Of a stretch of 37,116 nucleotides of DNA, positions 8,071-16,753 are shown piece by piece. Numbering within the stretch: the first letter of the stretch is position 1; each line of letters begins with the position of its first letter. The translations under genes and the position numbers were made by a program. The stretch comes from JBAZCO01 sp041654915. Its GTDB lineage: Bacteria > Bacillota > Clostridia > Christensenellales > DTU072. The DNA is taken from the NCBI GenBank assembly GCA_041654915.1, contig JBAZCO010000004.1:1-37116 (forward strand), given 5' to 3'. The notes beneath the pieces were generated by a model that worked only from the letters and a program-made list of their open reading frames with translations, ran no database searches and had not been told where the DNA came from.

Positions 8071-10023
8071 TTAGTCCTCAATAGGAGCAAATTTTGCATA
8101 TATGGTCATAGTAGATGTGGGATATTTGGTGGGGTTATAAGGATTGGTTAAAGCGGCATCTGTATACCAGCCCACAAAAACCTTGCCTTCTGGTGGGATT
8201 AAGAGACCGAAACCATGAGTAGCATCTGCCATAAGTGCAAGCTGTTCGGCGGGGGAAGCGCTGTGCGCTTTAAGCCAATTTATGCGGCTTGTATTATTGT
8301 CCTCATAGTAGGGTTGTAGCGTGCCTTCCCCTGCACGCAAATTGTAATAATAGAATGGCGAAAGTTTGGGGTATAGGGTGATGTTTCCCGTAGGATAAGA
8401 GGTGAACTCTTTTGTAAGTGCTTTGTCGGTAAACCACCCGTTAAATGCCGTGTTGTTAGCCGAAGTACCACCGGAATAGTCATTAGACAACTCATCATAG
8501 AGGTCGGCAAAGGTGTATTCTTCCGACTCCGTTAGCGGTATATTTAGGTAAAAGTCCAAATTGTTTGGCGTTAAATCGGCATCGTCAAAGTTGAACTCTA
8601 CACAGATAGCGGGTGTAAATTTTGCGTGGTAGGTTGCGTTGGATGTGGGGAAAACATCGGGAGCAGGAGTGGAAAAATTGCTGTTGGTATACCAACCCTC
8701 AAATATCTTGCCACGCTTGGTTACCACCACATTGTCAAGGTTGGTGTCACGGCCCGCTACTCCCATTAGCTTGGGAAGGGGGTAGGTGACATCGGCATTA
8801 AGTGTGATTGTCACAAGCGGTAACCACTTGGCATAAAGTGTGGTGTTTGCCTTGATTAAACCGTTATCATTATAAACGGGATTAGCAAAGTCCGCATCGG
8901 TAAACCAACCGTAAAACACATAACCCGCCTTATGTACATTGGTTACCCTATCAATATCCTTAATAATGGTGCAGTCTTTCCAAGTACTTTCGGCATCGGG
9001 CAAGAGTTTTCCGCCGTTTAACTCAAGTTTTGCTGTGGGGACATCCCATTTGGCATAGACGGAGTTATTCTCACCGTATCCCACTTGATATTTGCCTTCT
9101 ATCGGTAGTTGGAAATTACTGTCGTAATACCAGCCTAAAAACTCGCCTTCTTCTACGGGAGTGGGCAAATCTATTTTCTCGCCTCTAACTTGGTCGTATA
9201 ATGGAGAGGTCGTGGTGTTTGATAAATAGACGGAAGCGTATGTGGTGGGCGTGGTTAGGTCGCCTTTGTTGGTTGGCATTTGCACAGGGTCATCATAGCT
9301 AAATTCCATTTGAATGGACAAGTTATTTGCATCTCTTAATTGCCGCTCATTATCAGACACATAATCCTCTACTATTGCATAACCAATGTGGATGCCTGAT
9401 AATTTACTGTTTGTTATTTGGTAGTTTAGAGTAAGTGTTCTCACCTTTGCGTCAATCATAATCTTGGCGGCGTAAGTTATACTTGCTGTATCGGGCATGG
9501 TGTCCTCTGGTTCTGCTTTGTATGCGTTGCCATAAACACTAACCTTGCCAAAGTCACCGCCGTAGGATTTGGCTCTTTCCACCTCTCCCATATACTGATG
9601 TATAATATTTTGGTAATAATTGTTTAGTGTGTTTTCAGCATCCAAAAGCGACTTTTTGGCTTCCCATTCATTAACTTTGTAGTGCATAGTTGCGCCGCTA
9701 ACATTGACAAAAACCGAATAGTAATCACTGCCCTCTTTGCCAATATAGCTTTCGGTTGTGCCGTAAGTGCTTTCATATCTTTCGTAGACGACAAACTCAT
9801 TGCCGTTTTTAGAATAAGCTCTTGTTGAATGATATCCAGCCGCAATTTGTGCGGTTACGGTGTCGCCAAGTTCAATTTGTGAGAGAATATCCTCGGCTGA
9901 CTGCATGGTTATTTCAATTTCGTAGTCATCGTTGGTGAAATCCGAGCCATTGTTACAAGCAACTAATGCAACGCTAAGGCAAAGCAGTATTGCTAAAATT
10001 CCGATTATAAACTTGTTTTTCAT
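8071..10023 (-). CDS. InlB-repeat lipoprotein
   Basis: 650 residues from the ATG at 10023 (GGGGTG upstream, weak but well placed); additional in-frame codons to 10125 lie inside the promoter. The N-terminus is a lipoprotein signal with lipobox LVAC and lipidated Cys23. Residues ~30-255 form an unrecognised, mostly beta domain. From ~270 to the end there are about five Listeria-Bacteroides (InlB/Flg_new) repeats, each with a GWYxDxxF or GWFTDxxL core and a closing Y-A-K-W/F, for example FLGWYYDSNF, FYGWFTDADF, FEGWYTNSNF, FNGWFTDKAL and FVGWYTDAAL. Such repeats form small beta domains on surface proteins. The protein is anchored to the outer face of the membrane; its binding role is inferred. 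Confidence 0.88.
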   Translation of the reverse strand: MKNKFIIGILAILLCLSVALVACNNGSDFTNDDYEIEITMQSAEDILSQIELGDTVTAQIAAGYHSTRAYSKNGNEFVVYERYESTYGTTESYIGKEGSDYYSVFVNVSGATMHYKVNEWEAKKSLLDAENTLNNYYQNIIHQYMGEVERAKSYGGDFGKVSVYGNAYKAEPEDTMPDTASITYAAKIMIDAKVRTLTLNYQITNSKLSGIHIGYAIVEDYVSDNERQLRDANNLSIQMEFSYDDPVQMPTNKGDLTTPTTYASVYLSNTTTSPLYDQVRGEKIDLPTPVEEGEFLGWYYDSNFQLPIEGKYQVGYGENNSVYAKWDVPTAKLELNGGKLLPDAESTWKDCTIIKDIDRVTNVHKAGYVFYGWFTDADFANPVYNDNGLIKANTTLYAKWLPLVTITLNADVTYPLPKLMGVAGRDTNLDNVVVTKRGKIFEGWYTNSNFSTPAPDVFPTSNATYHAKFTPAICVEFNFDDADLTPNNLDFYLNIPLTESEEYTFADLYDELSNDYSGGTSANNTAFNGWFTDKALTKEFTSYPTGNITLYPKLSPFYYYNLRAGEGTLQPYYEDNNTSRINWLKAHSASPAEQLALMADATHGFGLLIPPEGKVFVGWYTDAALTNPYNPTKYPTSTMTIYAKFAPIED

Positions 10024-10056
10024 TGTTACACCCCATATTGAGAATTTAATAATAAT

Positions 10057-10085
10057 ATTATAGTTTACAAAAATGCAATAGTCAA
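10057..10085 (-). promoter_or_regulatory. Promoter for the InlB-repeat lipoprotein
   Basis: On the minus strand TTGACT (10080-10085), a 17-nt spacer and TATAAT (10057-10062), 34 bp before the chosen start. Confidence 0.88.
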
Positions 10086-10142
10086 TAGTATAAAAAAGCA
10101 AAACAATAGTAAGTGTTTTTAACAATAAGAAAAATTGCAGTT

Positions 10143-10358
10143 TTATTGATTATTTGCGGGATAAGTGGCAACTTTTTGTTGAGAGCGGAAGTTGAAACTA
10201 AAAAGGAACATAGCGACTGCCGCTCCCGCTCCTATGTATATAATCACATCTAAAGACCCAAACAAAACAAATGCAAGCGGAGCAACTATTTTGGCAAGGG
10301 CAAGAAAAAACTCTCGTCTTGTTTGGTTGTAATGCACTTGCTTTTTCCTCTTTATCAT
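10143..10358 (-). CDS. C-terminal fragment (TM11-12) of a split MFS-like transporter
   Basis: 71 residues. A basic N-terminus (MIKRKKQVHYNQTRREF) is followed by two hydrophobic segments, FFLALAKIVAPLAFVLFG and DVIIYIGAGAAVAMFLFSF. Its ATG overlaps the TGA of the upstream membrane protein (ATGA). The upstream protein has about ten membrane segments and stops abruptly, so these two segments look like the missing TM11-12 of one 12-segment MFS carrier, with the positively charged loop between TM10 and TM11 at the junction. No independent ribosome binding site is clear. This may be a frameshifted gene, a sequencing error or a coupled two-gene arrangement. Confidence 0.55.
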   Translation of the reverse strand: MIKRKKQVHYNQTRREFFLALAKIVAPLAFVLFGSLDVIIYIGAGAAVAMFLFSFNFRSQQKVATYPANNQ

Positions 10359-11278
10359 AGCGTTATAAGAGGAGAATTGGGAATAAAGTTTAGTGGAAAA
10401 ACAGCAACAACGGCAGCGTACAAATAATATGCCGCCTTTTGCTCCTTAAAAATTGCAGTGAGAATGAGCAGTGCTGCAAGCGTTGGCGGGCAAACTGCCA
10501 TAGCAATATTATACCAACCCTTTTTATGAAAAATATCGCCAACTTTAATAAATATAAGTTGCAGCGCTCTAAAAATCACAAGCATCGGTAAAGCAAGGGT
10601 GAATAAACCTTGATTTACCACCAAATAAAAGGGCAGTATTTCAAAAGCAACACCGCTAAACAGCCCAAGCGAAAGGTGGAAAAAATCTCGCTTGACATCC
10701 CGATACGGCTTTTTTATTTCCTCGCTCAACACTTTTGTGTTAAGAATAGCTATGTCGTTTTTTATAAAAATCAAGGGCAGTAAGGAAAGAAAAAGGCAAG
10801 CCGCCGCTACAACAAAGGCAGGTACGATTGGGAGTTTAATGCCAAGTTCCGCTATGCCTGCAAGAAGTAGCCCCGATGCAAACGGCATTTGGATAACCGT
10901 AGCAAGGCTATTGGGAACTGTAACAGCGAATATTATGTTGAGAGAGGTATTGTAAAATATTTCGGACAGCGCAAACAGCAAAGCGATAAGCAGTACGGTT
11001 GGGTAGGAAAAGCTGATAAAAACAAGTGTGAGGCTTGCTGCAAAAAAAAGAAGGGTGTGCATAAGCATCAATAAAAGGGGCTTACACCTTGTCCAACTTC
11101 TTATTGCGGGGGCAACGACAGCGGATGCGCAATATTTAGCAAGAAAAAATGCTAGCGCAAGCGTTAGGTTGTTGGTTGCCGTATATATGTATATAGGCAC
11201 GACAAAATTAACAATAAACCCAGCGCACCCATATAAAAATCTATGGACGGGCAATGCGTACTTTACTCTTAAAGCCAA
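10355..11278 (-). CDS. MFS-like transporter, N-terminal ~10 membrane segments
   Basis: 307 residues, almost entirely hydrophobic, with roughly ten predicted membrane helices, beginning LYGCAGFIVNFVVPIYIYTATNN. The start is uncertain: the first available codon is a TTG at 11278, and an AAAGGAG lies 12 nt upstream. The architecture (short first helices, a central charged loop NTKVLSEEIKKPYRDVKRDF at about the midpoint, then a second helix set) is that of a major facilitator superfamily carrier, but the family's usual length is ~390-420 and this frame ends after NFIPNSPLITL. The next overlapping frame supplies two more helices. Substrate unknown. Family assignment rests on topology rather than a clear signature. 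Confidence 0.6.
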   Translation of the reverse strand: MALRVKYALPVHRFLYGCAGFIVNFVVPIYIYTATNNLTLALAFFLAKYCASAVVAPAIRSWTRCKPLLLMLMHTLLFFAASLTLVFISFSYPTVLLIALLFALSEIFYNTSLNIIFAVTVPNSLATVIQMPFASGLLLAGIAELGIKLPIVPAFVVAAACLFLSLLPLIFIKNDIAILNTKVLSEEIKKPYRDVKRDFFHLSLGLFSGVAFEILPFYLVVNQGLFTLALPMLVIFRALQLIFIKVGDIFHKKGWYNIAMAVCPPTLAALLILTAIFKEQKAAYYLYAAVVAVFPLNFIPNSPLITL

Positions 11279-11399
11279 GTTTTTTAGCTGCTCCTTTATT
11301 TGTGTTTTTACTAGGATAAAAGGACAAGTTTTTGCTTATTTAAATTTGCAAAAACCAAATGTATAAAATAATGTTACACTTGCAATAAATGCAACTCAA

Positions 11400-11795
11400 C
11401 TATCTCACTTTTAGTTTGGCAAACAGTCTGCCAAGCGCCGCCTGACTAAGCTTATATTCGGCACGGCTCTTTGCCTCTTTTAACCGTCTTTCGTATTCCT
11501 CAATTTCCCGCTTTACCTTGTTAATTTCAATTTCGTCCGCCCACTCTGCACTGCGGCAAAATATTGTAGCTGTGTTATCGGTTACTAATAAGAACCCTTC
11601 GCCGTTAACTATTTCCAATGTTTTTTCGTCGTCGGCAACAGACATCACAGACGGGAGTAATCCAATGGCAATGGGCATATGGTCGGCAAGGATTTCGGTA
11701 TATCCTTCCGAAGTTTCGACAATGACGCCGTTTACTTCCCCGCCAAAAAACTTTTGTTCGGGGGTATTGATTTCCAGCTTAAACTTTTTTACCAC
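11400..11795 (-). CDS. atpC: F1Fo ATP synthase subunit epsilon
   Basis: 131 residues from a GTG at 11795 that lies inside the end of atpD (17-nt overlap). The frame extends further upstream only through atpD. The N-terminal beta-sandwich is indicated by FKLEINTPEQKFFGGEVNGVIVETSEGYTEILADHMP. The C-terminal part (EINKVKREIEEYERRLKEAKSRAEYKLSQAALGRLFAKLKV) is the two-helix regulatory domain. Epsilon is part of the central rotor stalk and can inhibit ATP hydrolysis. Length is normal and this is the usual last position in the operon. Confidence 0.93.
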   Translation of the reverse strand: MVKKFKLEINTPEQKFFGGEVNGVIVETSEGYTEILADHMPIAIGLLPSVMSVADDEKTLEIVNGEGFLLVTDNTATIFCRSAEWADEIEINKVKREIEEYERRLKEAKSRAEYKLSQAALGRLFAKLKVR

Positions 11796-13185
11796 TTTTT
11801 TTCTCGAACCTATCCTTGATTTCTCCAATATTACCAGCAAAGTAGAAAAGACTTTCGGGTATATCATCGGTTTCGCCGTTTAGTATGCTAAGAGCGCCGT
11901 CAATTGTTTCTTCACGGCGTACAAAGCGCCCCTCCATATTGGTATAAACTCCCGACACATAAAAGGGCTGTGACAAAAAGCGTATCAATTTTCTTGCACG
12001 ATACACGGCAAGCTTGTCGTCCTCGGAAAGTTCTTGCATACCAAGAATAGCGATGATATCCTGCAGTTCCTTGTGACGCTGTAATAATTCAATCGCCCGC
12101 CGTGCGGTCTTGTAGTGCTTTTCTCCAACAATATCCGGTTGCAAAACCAAAGATGATGATGCCAATGGGTCTATTGCGGGATATATCCCTTCCTCTACAA
12201 TTTTTCTAGACAGCACGGTAGTTGCGTCTAGGTGGCTAAATATTGCCGCAGGGGCGGGGTCGGTAAGGTCGTCCGCCGGCACATATATTGCCTGTATTGA
12301 TGTTATAGATGCTTCGGTGGTAGTGGTGATGCGCTCCTCTAGCATACCTATATCGTTGGCAAGGGTGGGTTGGTAACCTACCGCAGAGGGCATTTTACCT
12401 AGCAAAGCCGACACCTCGCTGCCCGCTTGCACATAGCGGAATATGTTGTCGATAAACAAAAGCACATCTTGCTTTTTTACATCACGAAAGTATTCTGCCA
12501 TAGTAAGTCCGGTAAAAGCCGCTCTAATTCTTGCGCCCGGCGGCTCGTTCATCTGCCCGAACACCAAGGCGGAGTTGTGCAGCATTCCGCTTGATTCCAT
12601 ATCGCTTATCATATCGTGACCTTCACGAAGGCGCTCCCCCACCCCTGTAAAGATTGAGTAACCGCCGTGTTCTACTGATATACTGCGAATAAGTTCGAGA
12701 ATAAGCACAGTTTTACCCACTCCCGCACCGCCAAACAGTCCAATTTTACCGCCCTTTGGGTAGGGAGTAAATAGGTCGATAACCTTGATGCCTGTTTCTA
12801 ATATTTCGGTTTCGCTGCTCTGCTCGTTAAATTTTGGCGGCAAACGGTGAATATTCCATTTGGTTAATGACTCCACTTCGCCCTTGTCGTCTATTGGCTC
12901 GCCAAGCGCATTAAAAACTCTGCCAAGCACAGCTTTGCCCACAGGTACGGTGATTTGCTCACCCGTTGCGATAACATCTGTGCCACGAAACAGCCCCTCA
13001 TTTGCATTTAGGGCGATTGTCCTGACAACTTTGTTGTGCAAAAACCCCGCAACTTCAAGTACAACCGTGGTGTCCTCGCACTCTGCAACAAGTTTTTCGT
13101 ACAGTTTGGGAAGTGCGGCGGCAAACTCCACATCAACAACAGGACCAATTACCCGCACCACTTTACCTATATTTTTAATCCCCAT
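11779..13185 (-). CDS. atpD: F1Fo ATP synthase subunit beta
   Basis: 468 residues from the ATG at 13185, with GGAGG 7 nt upstream, overlapping the atpG stop by 11 nt. This is the catalytic subunit that makes ATP at the alpha/beta interfaces. Walker A GGAGVGKT lies at residues 152-159, the catalytic Glu is in GVGERLREGHDM, Walker B is in VLLFIDNIFRY, and the signature SALLGKMPSAVGYQPTL is present. The usual DELSEED loop reads QELSEDDK here. All key residues are intact and length is typical. Confidence 0.97.
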   Translation of the reverse strand: MGIKNIGKVVRVIGPVVDVEFAAALPKLYEKLVAECEDTTVVLEVAGFLHNKVVRTIALNANEGLFRGTDVIATGEQITVPVGKAVLGRVFNALGEPIDDKGEVESLTKWNIHRLPPKFNEQSSETEILETGIKVIDLFTPYPKGGKIGLFGGAGVGKTVLILELIRSISVEHGGYSIFTGVGERLREGHDMISDMESSGMLHNSALVFGQMNEPPGARIRAAFTGLTMAEYFRDVKKQDVLLFIDNIFRYVQAGSEVSALLGKMPSAVGYQPTLANDIGMLEERITTTTEASITSIQAIYVPADDLTDPAPAAIFSHLDATTVLSRKIVEEGIYPAIDPLASSSLVLQPDIVGEKHYKTARRAIELLQRHKELQDIIAILGMQELSEDDKLAVYRARKLIRFLSQPFYVSGVYTNMEGRFVRREETIDGALSILNGETDDIPESLFYFAGNIGEIKDRFEKKSGKKV

Positions 13186-14044
13186 CGTATTCCTCCGCAA
13201 CAGCCGCCGTGATTTCGGCAATTTCCGTAGTTATTTGCTCCTGACGGCTGCGATTATATTCAAGCTTTAATTTTTCCAACATTTCCTCGGCATTTTTGGT
13301 AGAGCCGCTCATTGTCACCATTCTTTCAATATGCTCACACTTTACCGACTCTATTAAAGCCGTATATACGGCGCTAAGCACATACTGCGGCACAAGAATG
13401 TCGAAAAGCTCTTTCATAGACGGTTCAAATGTAATGCCTGCAAACTCATTTATTTCCTCGTTCAAAAACATTCTTCGTGACAGGGGCAGCAGCCTTTGCA
13501 TAACTGCGCTTGTAGCATTGCCGTCATCGGTGGTAAATATTATGTTTACCTCGTCGGTAGCACCGCTATCAAAGAGGTCAATCAGTACCGAAGTAATGCG
13601 TGCGGCATCGTCAATTGAGGGATTTTGGGCAGAAAACAAGAATTCTCCCTCGGGGTTTAGCATACTTTTTTCAAAAAACTCATATGCCATATACCCAATG
13701 GTGAAAATACGGGTATCATTTTCCGCATCCAAAATTGTGCTTTCGGCAAAGTTTAATACTCTGTGATTGTAGTCGCCTGCAAGCCCTGTGTCGCTGGCAA
13801 TTACAACATAGGTGGAGTTTTTGCGCTCTCTCTTGGCAAAATATGCGTGGTCGATTTCTCCCGATTCCTTTAATATCGTCTTTATAGTGGCACGAACCTT
13901 ATCTTGATAATGGTCGTTTTTTTCGTATTTTTCGTTTATTTTATAGTACTTTGCCATGCTAATCATTTTCATAGCATTGGTGATTTGGGCGGTTTCGCCT
14001 ATCACCTTAATTCTTGACTTTAGGGCATTTATGTTACTGCTCAC
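13175..14044 (-). CDS. atpG: F1Fo ATP synthase subunit gamma
   Basis: 289 residues from a GTG at 14044 that overlaps the atpA stop codon as GTGA, with AAAGG upstream; a TTG at 14059 in the same frame is less likely. Gamma is the rotating shaft through the alpha3beta3 ring. The N-terminal coiled-coil helix contains the conserved ITNAMKMISMAKYYK, and the C-terminal helix has YNRSRQEQITTEIAEI. A Rossmann-like globular domain lies between them. The sequence is rather divergent but complete. Confidence 0.95.
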   Translation of the reverse strand: MSSNINALKSRIKVIGETAQITNAMKMISMAKYYKINEKYEKNDHYQDKVRATIKTILKESGEIDHAYFAKRERKNSTYVVIASDTGLAGDYNHRVLNFAESTILDAENDTRIFTIGYMAYEFFEKSMLNPEGEFLFSAQNPSIDDAARITSVLIDLFDSGATDEVNIIFTTDDGNATSAVMQRLLPLSRRMFLNEEINEFAGITFEPSMKELFDILVPQYVLSAVYTALIESVKCEHIERMVTMSGSTKNAEEMLEKLKLEYNRSRQEQITTEIAEITAAVAEEYDGD

Positions 14045-15783
14045 AGACCTTTCCCCCAACCTTCAACAAACTGCTCCGAAACTTCGGACAAGAGAGCAAA
14101 CTCCTCTTTGCTAAGGGTGTGTTCTGTGCCGGATGTCTGTCCCAACTGCTCAAGGGCAAAGGCATAATAGCTGTCAAGAAAGCGAGATATGTCCGCTATC
14201 TTGATGCTCTTGAGGTAGCCATTAGTTATGGCAATAAGAAAGATTTCCTCTTTAAGTACGCTTAGAGGGTGGTGTTCCTTTTGCTTTAGAGCCTCTACTA
14301 TTCTAGCGCCGCTTTCCAATGTTTTGCGGGTTTCCTCCTCAATTGATGCTCCAAACTGTGTGAATATTTGCAGTTCTTTGTAGTGAGAGAGGGCAAGACG
14401 AATTTTTGCGCTAAGCTTGTTCATCATCTTGTTTTGCGCCGAGCCACCAACACGGCTTACCGAGAGTCCCACATTTATTGCAGGTCTTATACCAGAATTA
14501 AACAACTCCCTTTCCAAATATATTTGTCCGTCCGTAATGCTTATGACATTGGTGGGGATATATGAAGAGATATCTCCCGCTTGTGTTTCAATTATGGGTA
14601 GTGCAGTGAGTGAGCCGCCGCCCGAACTAGCATTAAGTTTTGCCGCTCTCTCAAGCAGTCTGCTGTGAATATAGAAAATATCGCCGGGATACGCCTCCCT
14701 GCCAACGGGGCGGCGAAGTAAAAGTGATATCGTTCTGTATGCAACTGCGTGTTTGGATAGGTCGTCATATATAATGAGCGCATCCTTGCCTTCGTACATA
14801 AAATGTTCGGCTATCGCTGCGCCCGCATAGGGAGCAATGTATTGCAAAGAGGGCGGGTCGGACGCTGTGGAATAAACTATCACAGTATAGCGGAGTGCGT
14901 CGTGTTTTTTTAGTGTTTTTACCAACTTGTTAACAGAGGATGCCTTTTGCCCAATTGCAACATATACGCAATAAACGCCTTTGCCCGCTTGGTTGATAAT
15001 CGCATCTACGGCAATAGATGTCTTACCCGTTTGACGGTCGCCTATAATCAGTTCCCTTTGCCCCTTGCCTATGGGTATCATTGCATCAATGGCAAGAATA
15101 CCCGTATATAACGGCTCGTTAACTTTATCTCTCATACGAATAGGGGGAGCGTCGCTCTCCACCCGCCGATGGTTTTTTGTGCGGATACGCCCCAAACCGT
15201 CAACAGGCACTCCCAAAGGATTTACTATGCGCCCAAGCAGTTCTTTGCCAACAGGCACTTCCAAAATCTTGCCAATAGAATAGGCAAAGTCGCCGTATTC
15301 TATCTCATCGGCAGAGCTAAGCAGTATTGCGCCAACCGACTCCCGCTCCAAGTTCATAACCAGAGCAGGGGAATTTTTGCGCCCAATAACTATCAACTCG
15401 CCGTACTTGCAAGTGGAAAGTCCAGTAATTTTCACTATGCCGTCGGCAACAGATACCACTTTGCCATATAATTTTATATCAATATGATGATTTACAAGAG
15501 AACTTAGCCTATCTTTAATAAAATGCGGCAGTTCGGTTACAGAAATGCCTTTGCGCATATCCGCATACAGATTGTCATAATTTTTCTTTATCCTGTGCAA
15601 CTCTGCAGTTAGGGATGCATCCACCAGCGTTTCGCCGTCTAGCACGATAATACCTATTACAGAGTCGTCCAGCACATAGTTAAAAGTTACCTCGCCGAGC
15701 GATTTGTTTTTTATTCCCTGTTCAAGAAGTTCACGCTGGTCTTGGGTAAGCTGCAAGGATGATTTGATTGTAATATTGCGCAC
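14041..15783 (-). CDS. atpA: ATP synthase delta C-terminal domain fused to subunit alpha
   Basis: 580 residues against ~500-515 for a normal alpha. The GTG start at 15783 has a perfect AAAGGAGG 7 nt upstream and begins 13 bp after atpF, so the extension is translated. Residues ~10-75 match the C-terminal domain of the delta/OSCP subunit: LTQDQRELLEQGI, then VTFNYVLDDSVIGIIVLDGE and LVDASLTAELHRIKKNY, equivalent to E. coli delta [20 protein letters not shown] and MVIDGSVRGRLERL. From ~80 the normal alpha sequence starts (ISVTELPHFIKDRL...GKVVSVADGIVKITGL). Walker A GDRQTGKT lies at 248-255 and the arginine finger is in SVSRVGG. No atpH gene exists in the operon, and the six-helix N-terminal domain of delta is absent. 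See findings. Confidence 0.93.
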   Translation of the reverse strand: MRNITIKSSLQLTQDQRELLEQGIKNKSLGEVTFNYVLDDSVIGIIVLDGETLVDASLTAELHRIKKNYDNLYADMRKGISVTELPHFIKDRLSSLVNHHIDIKLYGKVVSVADGIVKITGLSTCKYGELIVIGRKNSPALVMNLERESVGAILLSSADEIEYGDFAYSIGKILEVPVGKELLGRIVNPLGVPVDGLGRIRTKNHRRVESDAPPIRMRDKVNEPLYTGILAIDAMIPIGKGQRELIIGDRQTGKTSIAVDAIINQAGKGVYCVYVAIGQKASSVNKLVKTLKKHDALRYTVIVYSTASDPPSLQYIAPYAGAAIAEHFMYEGKDALIIYDDLSKHAVAYRTISLLLRRPVGREAYPGDIFYIHSRLLERAAKLNASSGGGSLTALPIIETQAGDISSYIPTNVISITDGQIYLERELFNSGIRPAINVGLSVSRVGGSAQNKMMNKLSAKIRLALSHYKELQIFTQFGASIEEETRKTLESGARIVEALKQKEHHPLSVLKEEIFLIAITNGYLKSIKIADISRFLDSYYAFALEQLGQTSGTEHTLSKEEFALLSEVSEQFVEGWGKGL

Positions 15784-15796
15784 CTTATACCCTCCT

Positions 15797-16309
15797 TTAG
15801 TCCTTCCACTCGTCTACAATTGTTTGAATAATCGCATTGTGGTCGTCAGGGTTAATTTCACGGCGCAGAATTTCCGATGCAACTTTTACCGCTAAGTCGG
15901 GAACGGTTTCGGCAAGCTCCTCTTTCATTTTTGCTTTTTGCGCTTGAGTATCCCGCACCGCTTTTTCGTAAATTGCTCGTGCCTCGTCTTTGGCATTCTC
16001 AATGATGATATTGCCTTCTTCCTTTGCCTTTTCTTGCGCACCTTCTACGATGCGCCGTTCTTCGTCTTTGGCATTTATAATCATAGCATCATAGCCCGCC
16101 CTGAACTCCTCGGTTTCTCTAAGCATCTCGGTTTTTTGTTCCTCGGCTTTTGCAAACTCTTCCTTGCGGGTATCTATTATCTTTTTTATTGGTTTATACA
16201 ATAGAAAAGTAAACCCGACAAGCAGAATTACTAAGTTGAGCATATGCAATAATATTTCTAGAATACTGAACCCAAAAAATGAGTTCGTCGAAAGTAAAAG
16301 ATAATTCAC
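15797..16309 (-). CDS. atpF: F1Fo ATP synthase subunit b
   Basis: 170 residues from a GTG with AGGAGG about 12 nt upstream. One N-terminal membrane helix (ILLHMLNLVILLVGFTFLLYKPI) is followed by a long charged coiled coil (KIIDTRKEEFAKAEEQKTEM...ARAIYEKAVRDTQAQKAKMKEEL) that forms the peripheral stalk. It ends with ASEILRREINPDDHNAIIQTIVDEW, the segment expected to bind delta. Length is normal, so the missing delta N-terminal domain has not been moved here as it has in mycobacterial b-delta fusions. Only one b gene is present. Confidence 0.93.
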   Translation of the reverse strand: MNYLLLSTNSFFGFSILEILLHMLNLVILLVGFTFLLYKPIKKIIDTRKEEFAKAEEQKTEMLRETEEFRAGYDAMIINAKDEERRIVEGAQEKAKEEGNIIIENAKDEARAIYEKAVRDTQAQKAKMKEELAETVPDLAVKVASEILRREINPDDHNAIIQTIVDEWKD

Positions 16310-16337
16310 TTATCCCACCCGCCTCCTAATTAAAAAT

Positions 16338-16589
16338 TTAAAGGATGATAAGCATTATTGCAATCAATAGTGCATAAATAGCAAGCGTTTCTATAAACGC
16401 AAGACCTAACATTAGTGCGCCCCTAATTTTCTTATCTGCGCTGGGTTGACGGCTCATAGCCTCTACCGCTTTGGATATGGAAACTCCCATAGCGATAGCG
16501 CAACCAATACCGACAACGGCAAACACGATTGCGGCGGAAATTTCTTTTAGGGACACCGCCGATAAGCTTAAAATGTTTAATAACGGCAT
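16338..16589 (-). CDS. atpE: F1Fo ATP synthase subunit c
   Basis: 83 residues; AAAGGAG precedes the ATG. Two membrane helices form the c-ring hairpin, with the polar loop SRQPSADKKI and the ion-binding glutamate in LAFIETLAIY. Sodium-type rings carry a Gln in helix 1 and Glu-Ser in helix 2. Here the helix 1 position is Met (IAMGVSISKAVEAM) and the residue after Glu is Thr, so proton coupling is more likely, by inference. A promoter-like sequence lies in the 164-bp gap after atpB. Confidence 0.95.
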   Translation of the reverse strand: MPLLNILSLSAVSLKEISAAIVFAVVGIGCAIAMGVSISKAVEAMSRQPSADKKIRGALMLGLAFIETLAIYALLIAIMLIIL

Positions 16590-16652
16590 ATTTTTTTCTC
16601 CTTTAAATGTTGTAATTTTATTTTTTCACAAAAAGTGATTTTTATTTTGTAT

Positions 16653-16681
16653 TTGTAAAACTAAGTTGATATTTTTGTCAA
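16653..16681 (-). promoter_or_regulatory. Possible internal promoter before atpE
   Basis: On the minus strand TTGACA (16676-16681) is followed after 17 nt by TTACAA (16653-16658). The -35 is perfect and the -10 is weak. The atpB-atpE gap is unusually long and AT-rich for this otherwise compact operon. Confidence 0.5.
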
Positions 16682-16753
16682 TAGTTTTAAGTTGCAATTT
16701 TATAATGATTTAATCAAATAAATTTGGGTAAATGCAATTGTATTTAGCCTAGT

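Noticed and set aside
12860..13270. 136-codon plus-strand frame opposite atpD/atpG
   Set aside because: Antisense shadow; low-complexity Ser/Thr/Pro-rich translation and the conserved atp genes occupy the other strand.
16338..16589. Sodium-coupled ATP synthase
   Set aside because: Subunit c lacks the helix 1 Gln and the Glu-Ser pair of sodium-type rings, although the conserved Tyr after the glutamate is kept; proton coupling is the better guess.
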